Origin: DASQPR01 sp963836775
GTDB lineage: Bacteria > Actinomycetota > Actinomycetes > Mycobacteriales > Micromonosporaceae
Assembly (NCBI GenBank): GCA_963836775.1
Contig: CAWIKR010000003.1
Span: 1,116,001 to 1,180,000 of the forward strand
Direction: 5' to 3'
Length of the DNA: 64,000 nucleotides
A program made the position numbers and the translations under genes. Every line of letters begins with the position of its first letter. Positions within the stretch are counted from its first letter, which is position 1. Below are positions 16,586 to 27,479 of this stretch, one piece after another. Under the pieces are notes generated by a model that made no database searches, had not been told where the DNA came from, and worked only from the letters and a program-made list of their open reading frames with translations.

Positions 16586-16598
16586 TAGCCTGTCGCGC
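16586..16598 (+). promoter_or_regulatory. -10 element for leaderless lgt
   Basis: TAGCCT at 16586-16591 is seven bases before the GTG start at 16599, and there is no ribosome site, so lgt is probably transcribed from its start codon. Confidence 0.45.
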
Positions 16599-17654
16599 GT
16601 GACGATTTTGGCCAGCATTCCGAGCCCGACCACCGCGGTGTGGCACCTGGGCTGGTTGCCCATCCGCGCTTACGCGCTCTGCATCATCGTGGGCATCCTG
16701 GTTGCCTGCTACACCACCGAGCGCCGAATGCGACGGCGGGGCGCGCCGGAGAATGTGATCTTGGATATTGCGGTGTGGGCGGTGCCGTTCGGCATCATCG
16801 GCGCCCGCGTCTACCACGTGATCACCTCGCCTGAGCTCTACTTCGACAAGGGCCAGGACTGGGTCAAGATCTTCTACATCTGGGAGGGCGGCCTGGGCAT
16901 CTGGGGCGCCATCATCGGTGGCGCCGTCGGCGCCTGGCTGGCCTGCCGCAGCCTGCGGATCCCGCTGACCTTCGTCGCCGACGCGCTGGCTCCGGGCCTG
17001 GCGCTGGCGCAGGGGATCGGGCGCCTCGGCAACTGGTTCAACAATGAGCTCTATGGCCGCCGCACGACGGTGCCCTGGGGCCTGCAGGTCCACCAGATGA
17101 GCGACCAGGACCAGGGCAAGGCGGTGATCGGGCCGGACGGTCACGCGGTCACCCTGCCCGGGCTTTATCACCCCACATTCCTCTACGAGCTGATCTGGGA
17201 TCTGGGCACCGCGCTGCTGGTCTTCCTCGCCGACCGGAAGTTCAAGTTCGGCAAGGGCCGGGCCTTCGCCCTCTACGTGATGGCCTACACGGCCGGCCGG
17301 TTCTGGATCGAATACCTCCGGATCGACGAGGCCAACCACTTCCTCGGCCTGCGGCTCAACGACTGGACCGCACTGATCCTGTTCCTCGCCGCGCTGATCT
17401 ACTTCGTGATGGTCAAGGGTCCGTTCTCGCGGATCGTCCCGACCGCCGACGGCGGCTACCGGATCGCCGTCGATGACGAGGACCAGGGCGAGGCCCCGGT
17501 GGACGGCGACGATGACGACGCGACCGCCGGGACGGCGACGACCGGATCGGCCGCCGACGGGGACGGGGACGGCGATGACTACGGCGGCAGCGGCGGTTCC
17601 CCCTCGGCCGGCGCTGAACCCGCCGACGACCCGGCGCATACCGGCAAGAAGTAG
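16599..17654 (+). CDS. lgt: Prolipoprotein diacylglyceryl transferase
   Basis: Lgt moves diacylglycerol from phosphatidylglycerol to the lipobox cysteine of prelipoproteins, in the cytoplasmic membrane. This is the enzyme the lipoproteins in the window need. The 351-residue protein has the family signature at residues 139-154 (GIGRLGNWFNNELYGR), the HLGWLPIRAYALCI start, GARVYHVITS, and the EYLRIDE block. Seven helices are expected. The last 65 residues are a low-complexity acidic tail (Asp/Gly/Ala rich), which is common in actinomycete Lgt. GTG start at 16599 with a -10 box seven bases upstream. Confidence 0.97.
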   Translation: MTILASIPSPTTAVWHLGWLPIRAYALCIIVGILVACYTTERRMRRRGAPENVILDIAVWAVPFGIIGARVYHVITSPELYFDKGQDWVKIFYIWEGGLGIWGAIIGGAVGAWLACRSLRIPLTFVADALAPGLALAQGIGRLGNWFNNELYGRRTTVPWGLQVHQMSDQDQGKAVIGPDGHAVTLPGLYHPTFLYELIWDLGTALLVFLADRKFKFGKGRAFALYVMAYTAGRFWIEYLRIDEANHFLGLRLNDWTALILFLAALIYFVMVKGPFSRIVPTADGGYRIAVDDEDQGEAPVDGDDDDATAGTATTGSAADGDGDGDDYGGSGGSPSAGAEPADDPAHTGKK

Positions 17655-17657
17655 CTG

Positions 17658-18860
17658 ATGGCGGACGCGGTCGTCGTCGGCGCCGGCATCGGCGGCCTCG
17701 CCGTCGCCGGTGCGCTGGCCCGGCGCGGCTGGGACGTCACGCTGATCGAGCGCGGTGAGCGGTTGCGCGCCGATCGGGCCGCGTTGCTGCTCTGGCCGAG
17801 CGGCCTGGCGGCACTCCGCGAGCTGGGTCTCGGCGACGGGCTGGACGCGATCGCCTATCCGGTGGCGGGTTCCGGCATCCGCCGCCCGGACGGCAACTGG
17901 CTGGTCCGGCCCGAGGAACTGGCCGGCGCCGAGACCCCGCTGGTGGTGCACCGCGAAGACCTGCACGACGCCCTGATCGCCGGCCTCACCGATCGGGTCG
18001 ACATCCGGACCGGGGTTTCGGTCCGCACCGTGGGCGCGTCCGGATCCAGCCGGCCCGCTGTCGGTGACGGCACCAGCAGCTGGGACGCCGACCTGGTGAT
18101 CGCGGCCGATGGCGTCGACAGCGTGATCCGGCGCCGGCTGTCACCCGAGGCCACCGTTGTCTCCGCGGGCTGCACCGCGTGGCGAGCGGTGATCCCCTGG
18201 TTCCGCGCCGCCGACCTGGCCGACCGCCTGGAGCGGCTGCCGACCGGTGGCACCGCCGGCGAGACGCTCGGTGCCGGGCACCGGTTCCGCTACGCGAGCC
18301 TGGGCACCCGCGGCTCGGCAGGGGAGTCCCGGCGCGGCGGCATCTACTGGGCCGCCACCGTGCCCGGTGCCAGCCGCCCGGAGTCCGCCGCGGTGCAGAT
18401 CGACCTGCTCAAGCGGCGATTCGCCGACTGGCACGCGCCGATCGGTGACCTGATCGCCGCCACCGATCCGGACGACCTGATCCAGCACTCGGTCAGCGAG
18501 TTGTGGCCGCTGCCGGGCGCATTCGCGTACCACGCCGGCGGCGGGGGCTATGCGCTGCTCGGTGACGCCGCCCACGCGATGGCGCACCACCTGAGCCAGG
18601 GCGCCGCGCTCGCTCTCGACGACGCCGCCGCTCTGGTGCGGCTGCTCGGGCAGCAGCCGGTGCCGGCGGCGCTGGACGCCTACTCCCAGGAGCGGCGGCC
18701 GGCGGTGCTGCGGGTGGGCCGGCAGTCCCGGCGCGTCGGTGCGGTGCTGTCTGCGTCGCGAGCCTCGGTCGCGCGGACCCGGGATGCCGCCCTCGGCCTG
18801 GCGCCCGGCCTGATGGGCCGCGCCACCGGAGCCATCCGCCAGCTCCGACGGTCGTCCTGA
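17658..18860 (+). CDS. FAD-dependent monooxygenase
   Basis: This 400-residue protein belongs to the PHBH/aromatic-ring hydroxylase flavoprotein group. The FAD-binding GxGxxG motif opens the protein (VVGAGIGGLAVAGALARRGWDVTLIERGE). The second FAD motif, LLGDAAHAMAHHLSQGAALALDDAAAL, is near residue 300, and the DG-type motif (VIAADGVDSVIRRRL) is near 150. It starts three bases after lgt, so it may be co-transcribed. Substrate unknown; such genes often act on aromatic or polyketide compounds. Confidence 0.9.
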   Translation: MADAVVVGAGIGGLAVAGALARRGWDVTLIERGERLRADRAALLLWPSGLAALRELGLGDGLDAIAYPVAGSGIRRPDGNWLVRPEELAGAETPLVVHREDLHDALIAGLTDRVDIRTGVSVRTVGASGSSRPAVGDGTSSWDADLVIAADGVDSVIRRRLSPEATVVSAGCTAWRAVIPWFRAADLADRLERLPTGGTAGETLGAGHRFRYASLGTRGSAGESRRGGIYWAATVPGASRPESAAVQIDLLKRRFADWHAPIGDLIAATDPDDLIQHSVSELWPLPGAFAYHAGGGGYALLGDAAHAMAHHLSQGAALALDDAAALVRLLGQQPVPAALDAYSQERRPAVLRVGRQSRRVGAVLSASRASVARTRDAALGLAPGLMGRATGAIRQLRRSS

Positions 18861-18952
18861 GCCACCGACGCGCTGCTCCCAAAAACCGGCGCCGGAACCA
18901 GCCGTGCAACAGATTCGCCGCCTCGACCGTCCTGGGTCCGAGGAGGTAACGG

Positions 18953-19477
18953 ATGGCTGACGAGACAGCGTTCGCGGACTTTGTCCGGTTTCGAGCGACC
19001 GCGCTCTACCGGTACGGCTACCTGCTGACCGGCAATGCCCACGACGCCGACGATCTCGTGCAGGACGCGTTGATCAAGCTCCGCGGGGCGTGGGGCCGGG
19101 TGCACCGGCAAGACGATCCGATGGGCTACGTCCGCACCACTATGGCGCGCATGCACATCAGCGCCTGGCGCCGCACGCGCCGCGAGTTCCTCAGCTCGTC
19201 GGTGCCGGACCGGGCACACCACGACTCCGGCATCGCGCGGGTGGATGCCGGCATCGCCCGCGGCGGCACCGACCAGCTGATCTGGAATCTTCTCGGGGCG
19301 CTGCCGCCGCGGCAACGGGCGGTCCTGGTCCTGCGCTACTACGAACACCTGACCGACGAGGAGATCGGGCACGTCCTCGGCGTGTCCAGCGGCACCGTCC
19401 GCAGTCAGGCCTCGCGGGCGCTCAGCAAGTTGCGGTCGATGCCGTCAGCGGCACACCTGAACGGGGGTCTGCGATGA
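18953..19477 (+). CDS. SigE-family ECF sigma factor
   Basis: This 174-residue sigma factor has region 2 (ALYRYGYLLTGNAHDADDLVQDALIKLRGAW) and region 4 (LPPRQRAVLVLRYYEHLTDEEIGHVLGVSSGTVRSQASRALSKLR), with the short linker typical of the actinobacterial SigE family (TIGR02983). A GAGGAGG ribosome-like site precedes the start. The stop overlaps the next gene by four bases (ATGA). That gene is a membrane propeller protein, so the sigma factor is likely held or tuned by it. A very similar pair exists at 50243-51974. Confidence 0.94.
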   Translation: MADETAFADFVRFRATALYRYGYLLTGNAHDADDLVQDALIKLRGAWGRVHRQDDPMGYVRTTMARMHISAWRRTRREFLSSSVPDRAHHDSGIARVDAGIARGGTDQLIWNLLGALPPRQRAVLVLRYYEHLTDEEIGHVLGVSSGTVRSQASRALSKLRSMPSAAHLNGGLR

Positions 19478-20787
19478 CGACTCCGGAGATCGAACTGACC
19501 CGGGTCCTGGAGACCTACGCCGGCGACGTGCACGCCCAGGCTGACCTCGTCGAGTTGGTCGAGTCGCGATTTCAGCGGCTCCGGCGCCGCCGGATGCGGG
19601 CGGCCGCGGTGGCGGCCGGCATGGTGGTCCTGCTGGTCGCGGCGGGCACCGCGGTGGCCTGGCCGCGGGCGGCGTCTGGGCCCGCCAAGCCGCCGGTGGT
19701 GACACCGTCGCCGTCGGTGCGCCCGAGCCCGTCCTGCTCGCCGATCTACAACTGCGAAAGCGGGCCGCTGCCCACCGCCCCGGCCTTCCAGGGCGGGCAC
19801 TGGGGCGCGCCGCCAGCCACACTTCCGCTCGCCACCACCACCTGGCCGACGGCGACGTTCCAGCTTCCGGCGCGGGCGCCGGACGGCTTCAAGCTAAGGC
19901 CACTGTGGACCATCGACCGGACACACGTGCTGGTTTCATCGAGGTCACACGGCATCATCGTGGCGTACTACTCGTTTGACCTGACCAACGGCGCGTTCCT
20001 CAAGATCGGTGAAATGCCGGGTGGCAAGCAGGCGACATCGGCCGGCTCGGCGGTCTCCGATCATTACCTGTACTGGGTCTTCAGCGGCTACAACAGCACC
20101 GACTTCGCCAAGGCCGGATTCGACATCTATGTCGCCCCGCTGTCTGGGGGCTCGACCCGCAAGATCGTGCACGTGCCGGAGTCGTCGTACGAGGCCGGTC
20201 GGTGGTTCGCGACCGATGACGCGGTCTACTGGTCAACGGATGACGGCGTGGAGACCGTGCAGCGAACCGGCGGTCCGGTGTCGACGGTCGCCGGTCTGGA
20301 GGGCTATCACCTCGTCAACGGATCCGCGTGGGCGGTACGGAACGACGACATCCGGATCACCGCCGCGCTCAAGAACGTGGTCACCGGAGAAACGCTGACC
20401 CCGGTCCCGCCCAGCCACGACGTCATCGGATTGGACTGCACACCGACCTTCTGCGTCGGCTGGTACGGCCGCGACGGTAATCCCGGCATCGCTGGTGATT
20501 ACTTCATCCAGGATCTCGACGGAGGCCATCGGATGGCGCTGCCGAAGTCTCTGCAGGCGGGCGTCATGACGGTGGAGATTCTCGGCGATCGCGGCTTGGT
20601 GATCGACAGTCAGGAGCTGAAATTGGAATTCTGGGATCCGTTCACCGGCGCCGCCGGGCGCATGGTGGCGACCTGGGGTCCGGACCACTCGACGTCGATC
20701 GCCGTCGACAACGAGGGCGACATCGCCCACGCCGAGGACGGGAAGGCGGGCACCATCACCTATCTCGCGATGGGCGCCACGCAATAG
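19474..20787 (+). CDS. Membrane-anchored beta-propeller protein coupled to sigma factor
   Basis: This 437-residue protein has a cytosolic N-terminus of about 40 residues (helical, ending in RFQRLRRRR), one membrane helix (AAVAAGMVVLLVAAGTAVAW), a Pro/Ser linker, and a large outer domain. The outer part has repeated beta segments (HVLVSSRSHGIIVAYYSFDL, HYLYWVFSGYN, YWSTDDGVETVQRTGGP) that suggest a propeller. The topology and coupling fit an anti-sigma or sensor role, but the zinc anti-sigma motif (HxxxCxxC) is absent from the short N-terminus. The role is inference; the coupling is visible. Confidence 0.78.
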   Translation: MTTPEIELTRVLETYAGDVHAQADLVELVESRFQRLRRRRMRAAAVAAGMVVLLVAAGTAVAWPRAASGPAKPPVVTPSPSVRPSPSCSPIYNCESGPLPTAPAFQGGHWGAPPATLPLATTTWPTATFQLPARAPDGFKLRPLWTIDRTHVLVSSRSHGIIVAYYSFDLTNGAFLKIGEMPGGKQATSAGSAVSDHYLYWVFSGYNSTDFAKAGFDIYVAPLSGGSTRKIVHVPESSYEAGRWFATDDAVYWSTDDGVETVQRTGGPVSTVAGLEGYHLVNGSAWAVRNDDIRITAALKNVVTGETLTPVPPSHDVIGLDCTPTFCVGWYGRDGNPGIAGDYFIQDLDGGHRMALPKSLQAGVMTVEILGDRGLVIDSQELKLEFWDPFTGAAGRMVATWGPDHSTSIAVDNEGDIAHAEDGKAGTITYLAMGATQ

Positions 20788-20797
20788 CTCCGCCGGG

Positions 20798-20828
20798 GTG
20801 AGGGTCCGCGATCGCCGCGGGCCCTCAC
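20798..20828. terminator. Bidirectional hairpin terminator
   Basis: GTGAGGGTCCGCG (20798-20810) pairs with CGCGGGCCCTCAC (20816-20828), 13 base pairs with one G-T pair and a five-base loop. It separates the convergent propeller gene and GNAT gene and overlaps the GNAT stop. Confidence 0.8.
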
Positions 20829-21139
20829 TTCACCTTCCTGGTGGTACGCGTGACCACGTCGTCGTACTCCCGGTGCTTCTCCAGCCACTTGCTGATGTAC
20901 GGGCACAGTGGCACCACGGTGCGGCCGCGCTCGCGGGCATCGTCCATCACGGTCTTGGCAAGCGTGCTCGCGATGCCCTGGCCTTCATATTCCGGAAACA
21001 CCTCGGTATGGGTGTAGACGATGATGTTTCCACTCAGTTGGTAGGTCACCATGCCCACCATCGCGCCCGACTCGTCGCGGGCTTCGAATCGGTCCTTCTC
21101 CGGCACGTCCACCACAGTCACGTTCACGCTGACCATCAT
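20825..21139 (-). CDS. GNAT-like N-acetyltransferase (YjdJ type)
   Basis: This 104-residue protein is a short GNAT acetyltransferase. It has the acetyl-CoA-binding stretch HTEVFPEYEGQGIASTLAKTVMDDARERG and the CPYISKWLEKH tail that mark the small COG2388 type. Its acceptor substrate is unknown. The second codon is also ATG (21136) and either may be the start. It faces away from gltB, with 294 bases between. Confidence 0.85.
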   Translation of the reverse strand: MMVSVNVTVVDVPEKDRFEARDESGAMVGMVTYQLSGNIIVYTHTEVFPEYEGQGIASTLAKTVMDDARERGRTVVPLCPYISKWLEKHREYDDVVTRTTRKVK

Positions 21140-21433
21140 GCCTCGGGCGATGGCGATCCGCCGCTCGCCCGGGGCGGCCGGGCCGGTTTCCGAGGGCCAA
21201 TCGAGGCGGTCCCGGAAAGTGGTCGGCGGATCTCAAAGTTCCCCGAAAGGCCATGAGAAAGTTTCACGGGCATTTCCGACATATGTCGCCAGATCGTCAA
21301 GATCCCCGCCCATTAGCTGGGACCAGCTCTCGCAACGATCACGACTTTCCGACCTGGCCGCCTAAACTTGTGTTAACCACTTGGGCCGACGTCGTCCCGT
21401 TCCCCTTCGACGACGCGAGGAGCCCAGCAGGCG
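21140..21433 (+). promoter_or_regulatory. Upstream region of gltB with candidate -10 box
   Basis: This 294-base stretch contains no supported gene. A TAAACT at 21363-21368 could be a -10 box giving a leader of about 60 bases, but the -35 match is weak. No clear GlnR-type site, riboswitch or terminator was recognised. It must hold the control of the long gltB-tesB gene run and the GNAT promoter. Confidence 0.3.
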
Positions 21434-24400
21434 ATGATTCCTACCCATCGACCGACCTCCCCACTTCGTGCGTCCGGAAACCGGACTGGCGGGCACGGAC
21501 TCTACGACCCGGCGTTCGAGCACGACGCCTGTGGCATTGCCCTGGTCGCGGACGTCGCCGGGCGCCGCTCCCACGACGTCATCGCCAAGGGCCTGGCGGC
21601 GCTGCGCCGGCTCGATCACCGCGGCGCCCGCGGCTCCGACCCGGACACCGGTGACGGTGCCGGCATCCTGATGCAGATCCCGGACGACTACTACCGCGCG
21701 GTGGCCGACTTCGATCTGCCGCCCCCCGGTGCCTACGCGACCGGGCTGGTGTTCCTGCCGACCACCGCGACCGACGAAGCCCGAGCAGTAACCGTTCTTG
21801 AGAAGTACGCGCGGCAGGGCGGAGCCGACATCCTCGGCTGGCGCGAGGTCCCGGTGCAACCCCGCGGTCTCGGCGCCAGCGCCGCCGCCGCGCGGCCGCG
21901 GATCATGCAGGTGTTCCTGGCTTCGGACGACCCCACCGGCGCCCGGCTGACCGGCATCGACCTGGACCGGGTGATGTACCCGATCCGCAAGGCCACCGAG
22001 CGGGAGACCGCCGAGCGGGGCATCGGCGCGCACATCCCGAGCCTGTCCAGCCGCACCATCGTCTATAAGGGCATGCTGACGCCGGAGCAGTTGGGGACCT
22101 TCTACACCGAGCTGACCGACGACCGGATGATTTCGGCGATCGCGCTGGTGCACTCACGCTTCTCCACCAACACGTTCCCGTCCTGGCCGCTGGCACACCC
22201 GTACCGGCTGATCGCCCACAACGGCGAGATCAACACGATCCGCGGCAACCGCAACTGGATGGCCGCGCGCGAGGCGATGCTGGACACCGACCAATTCGAT
22301 CTGGCGCGGGTGCTGCCGATCACCACTCCGGGCGGATCCGATTCGCTCAGCTTCGATGAGGTCCTGGAGCTGCTGCACCTGGCCGGCCGGAGCCTGCCGC
22401 ATGCGATCTTGATGATGATCCCGGAGGCGTGGGAGAACGACCCCACCATGGATCCGGCGCGCCGGGCCTTCTACCAGTTCCACGCCAGCCTGATGGAGCC
22501 GTGGGACGGACCGGCGGCGGTGGCGTTTTCGGACGGCACCGTGGTCGGTGCGGTGCTGGACCGCAACGGGCTGCGGCCGGGCCGCTGGATGCGTACGAAT
22601 GACGGGCTGGTGGTGCTCGCCAGCGAGGCCGGTGTGCTCGATGTGGATCCGGCTGCGGTGCTGGAGAAGGGCCGGCTGCAGCCGGGCCGGATGTTCCTGG
22701 TGGACACCGACGCCGGCCGGATCGTGCACGACGATGAGATCAAGGCCGAGCTGGCCGCCGCCGAGCCATATGCGGACTGGCTGCACGCCGGACTGATGCA
22801 TCTGGACGAGCTGCCGCCCCGGGAGCACGTGGTCTACACCCACGACTCGGTGCGGCGCCGCCAGCAGACCTTCGGATATACCGACGAGGAGCTGAAGATC
22901 CTGGTCGCGCCGATGGCCCAGACCGGTTACGAGCCGATCGGGTCGATGGGCACCGACACCCCGATCGCGGTGCTCTCCGGCCGGCCGCGGCTGCTCTATG
23001 ACTACTTCACTCAGATGTTCGCCCAGGTCACCAACCCGCCGCTGGACTCGATCCGGGAAGAGCTGGTGACCAGCATGGCCACCACCATCGGCCCGGAGGG
23101 CAACCTGCTGGCCCCGGGGCCGGCGAGCTGCCGCCAGATCGTGCTGCCCTACCCGGTGATCGACAGCGACGACCTGGCGAAGATCCTGTCCATCGATGCC
23201 GACGGCGACATGCCGGGCTTCAAGGCGGTCCGGGTCTCCGGGCTGTACCGAGTCGCCGACGGCGGCACGGGCCTGAAGGCCCGGCTCACCGAGATCTGCC
23301 GGCACGTCTCCGAGGCGATCGAAGACGGCGTACGCATCCTGGTGCTCTCCGACCGGGACTCCACCGAGGACCTGGCGCCGATCCCGTCGCTGCTGCTCAC
23401 CGCCGCCGTGCACCAGCACCTGGTGCGGGAGCGTACGCGTACGCAGGTGGCCCTGGTGGTCGAGACCGGCGACGCCCGCGAGGTGCACCACATCGCGGCC
23501 CTGGTCGGCTATGGTGCCGCCGCCATCAATCCGTACCTTCTGCTGGAGAGCGTCGACGACCTGATCGCCGGCGGTCATCTGGTCGATGTCGCGCCCGCCG
23601 CCGCGGGCCACAACATCGTTTCCGGCCTGGGCAAGGGCGTCCTGAAGATCATGTCCAAGATGGGCATCTCGACCGTGACGTCCTACTGCGGCGCGCAGGT
23701 GTTCGAGGCGATCGGACTGGACTCGGCGCTGACCGACCGGTATTTCCCGGGGACGCCGAGCCGGGTCGGAGGCATCGGCCTGGACGGTGTCGCCGCCGAG
23801 GTGGCGGCCCGGCACGCCGACGCGTTCCCGCCGGCCACCCAGCCACGACGCACGCAGCGCCTGCGGATCGGCGGCGAATATCAGTGGCGCAAGGACGGCG
23901 AGCTGCACCTGTTCAACCCGGAGACGGTGTTCCTGCTGCAGCATGCCACTCGCAGCGGCCAATATGACGTCTTCAAGTCGTACACCAAAGCGGTCGACGA
24001 ACTGGCCGCCGAGACCGGTTCGCTGCGCGGCCTGTTCACGGTCAAGGAGGGTGAGCGGGGTCCGATCTCGGTCGACGAGGTGGAGCCGGTCGAGGAGATC
24101 GTCAGGCGGTTCGCCACCGGCGCGATGAGCTACGGCTCGATCTCGGCCGAGGCGCACGAGACGCTGGCGATCGCGATGAACGCGCTGGGCGGCAGGTCCA
24201 ACACCGGCGAGGGCGGCGAGGACCCGGAGCGCCTGCACGATCCGCGACGCCGGTCCGCGGTCAAGCAGATCGCCTCCGGCCGGTTCGGCGTCACCAGCGA
24301 ATATCTGGTGCACGCCGACGACCTGCAGATCAAGATGGCACAGGGGGCCAAGCCCGGAGAGGGTGGCCAGCTGCCGGGCAACAAGGTGTGGCCGTGGATC

Positions 24401-26030
24401 GCCAAGACCCGGCATGCGACCGCAGGCGTCGGGCTGATCTCGCCGCCGCCGCACCACGACATCTACTCGATCGAGGATCTCGCGCAGCTGATCTACGACC
24501 TGCGCAACGTCAATCCGGCGGCGCGGGTGCACGTGAAGCTGGTGGCCGAGGTCGGCGTCGGCACGGTGGCCGCGGGTGTGGCGAAGGCGAAGGCCGACGT
24601 CATCCTGATCTCCGGCCACGACGGCGGCACGGGTGCCTCGCCGCTGAACTCGCTCAAGCATGCCGGCGCGCCGTGGGAACTCGGCCTCGCGGAGGCGCAG
24701 CAGACGCTGCGCGCCAACGGCCTGCGGGACCGGGTCACGGTGCAGGTCGACGGCCAGCTCAAGACCGGCCGGGACGTGGTGATCGCGGCGCTTCTAGGGG
24801 CCGAGGAATATGGCTTCGCCACCGCCCCGCTGATCGTCTCCGGGTGCGTCATGATGCGCGTCTGTCATCTGGACACGTGTCCGGTCGGCATCGCGACTCA
24901 GGACCCGCGGCTGCGCGAGCGCTTCACCGGCAAGGCCGAATTCATCATCAACTTCTTCCGGTTCCTGGCCCAGGAAGTGCGTGAGCATCTGGCGGCGCTG
25001 GGCCTGCGGTCGCTGGACGAGGCGATCGGCCGGGTGGACCTGCTGGATGTCGCTCCCGCCGTCGGTCACTGGAAGGCTCGCGGGCTGGACTTGAGTCCGA
25101 TCTTCGCGGCTCCGGACGACGGTGGGGTTCCCTGCGGGTGCTCCCGTAGCGAGGAACGAGCGAAGTCAGCGCCCTGCCAGCATCTTCGCCGGGACCCGGC
25201 CGCCGAGGGTTACGCCAAGGATCTCGCCGGCACCCTGGACGAGCGGCTGATCGCGGCATCCGCCGCGGCGCTGCGCAACGCCAAGCCGGTGCGGCTGGAC
25301 GCGATGGTGCACAACACCGACCGCAGCGTCGGTGCCCGCCTCGGCGGCGAGGTCACCCGCAGCCACGGCGGCCTGCTGGCCGACGACACCATCGCGGTGA
25401 CCCTGCACGGCACCGCCGGGCAGTCGTTCGGCGCGTTCCTGCCGAACGGGGTCACGCTCCGGCTGCACGGCGACGCCAACGACTACGCCGGCAAGGGCCT
25501 CTCCGGCGGCCGGCTGGTGATCCGCCCGGACGGGTCGGCGCCGTTCGTCGCGTCCGAGCAGATCATCGCCGGCAACACCCTGCTCTACGGCGCCACCGCA
25601 GGCGCGATGTTCGCCCAGGGCCGGGCCGGGGAGCGATTCGCGGTGCGCAACTCGGGCGCCCTCGCGGTGGTCGAGGGCGTCGGCGACCACGGCTGCGAAT
25701 ACATGACCGGGGGCACCGTCGTGGTCCTCGGACCCACCGGGCGCAACTTCGCCGCGGGCATGAGCGGCGGTCGCGCGTACGTGTGGCGGCTCAACCGGGA
25801 TCTGGTCAACCGCGAGCTGGTGGACCTCGACGAGCTGGACGAGTCGGACGAGAAGGCACTGCGCGAGCTGATCGAGGCGCATCGCGACGAGACCGGTTCG
25901 CCGGTGGCGGCCCGCCTGCTCGACGAGTGGGACGTCGCGGTCGGCGAATTCACCGCGGTGGTGCCCCGCGAATACAAGGCAGCACTGGCCAAGGCGGCCG
26001 CCGAGCAGCAAGCCGAGATGGCGGTGACCC

Positions 26031-26038
<8 letters not shown>
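21434..26038 (+). CDS. gltB: Glutamate synthase large subunit
   Basis: GltB transfers the amide of glutamine to 2-oxoglutarate, giving two glutamates, with electrons from GltD. The 1534-residue chain has the expected order. A short propeptide ends before the catalytic N-terminal Cys33 (HDACGIAL), then comes the amidotransferase domain, central domain, FMN/synthase barrel and C-terminal beta-helix. The 3Fe-4S cysteines are C1138, C1144 and C1149. An in-frame insertion of about 24 residues (GGVPCGCSRSEERAKSAPC...) sits at residues 1230-1253 (25121-25192) before the beta-helix domain; homologs I recall lack it. The end overlaps gltD by eight bases. Confidence 0.97.
25121..25192. repeat. In-frame repeat-like insertion inside gltB
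   Basis: The stretch encodes a Cys- and Arg-rich segment unlike the rest of gltB. It contains AACGAGCGAA (25155-25164), also found in gltD at 27178-27187. The reading frame is kept. This looks like a small interspersed element that inserted into a linker between domains; that origin is inference. Confidence 0.5.

Positions 26039-27478
<1,440 letters not shown>

Positions 27479-27479
<1 letters not shown>

Noticed and set aside
16521..17966. 481-codon minus-strand frame opposite lgt
   Set aside because: It covers lgt, a certain gene, and its product is low-complexity with no family resemblance.
21230..21300. Possible GlnR site upstream of gltB
   Set aside because: GAAA/GTTTC-like pieces occur, but the spacing does not match the known GTnAC/GAAAC pattern.
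22154..24661. Very long open frame on the minus strand opposite gltB
   Set aside because: It mirrors the codon pattern of gltB, has Arg/His/Gln-rich composition and no recognisable domain. Long antisense frames are normal in high-GC DNA.
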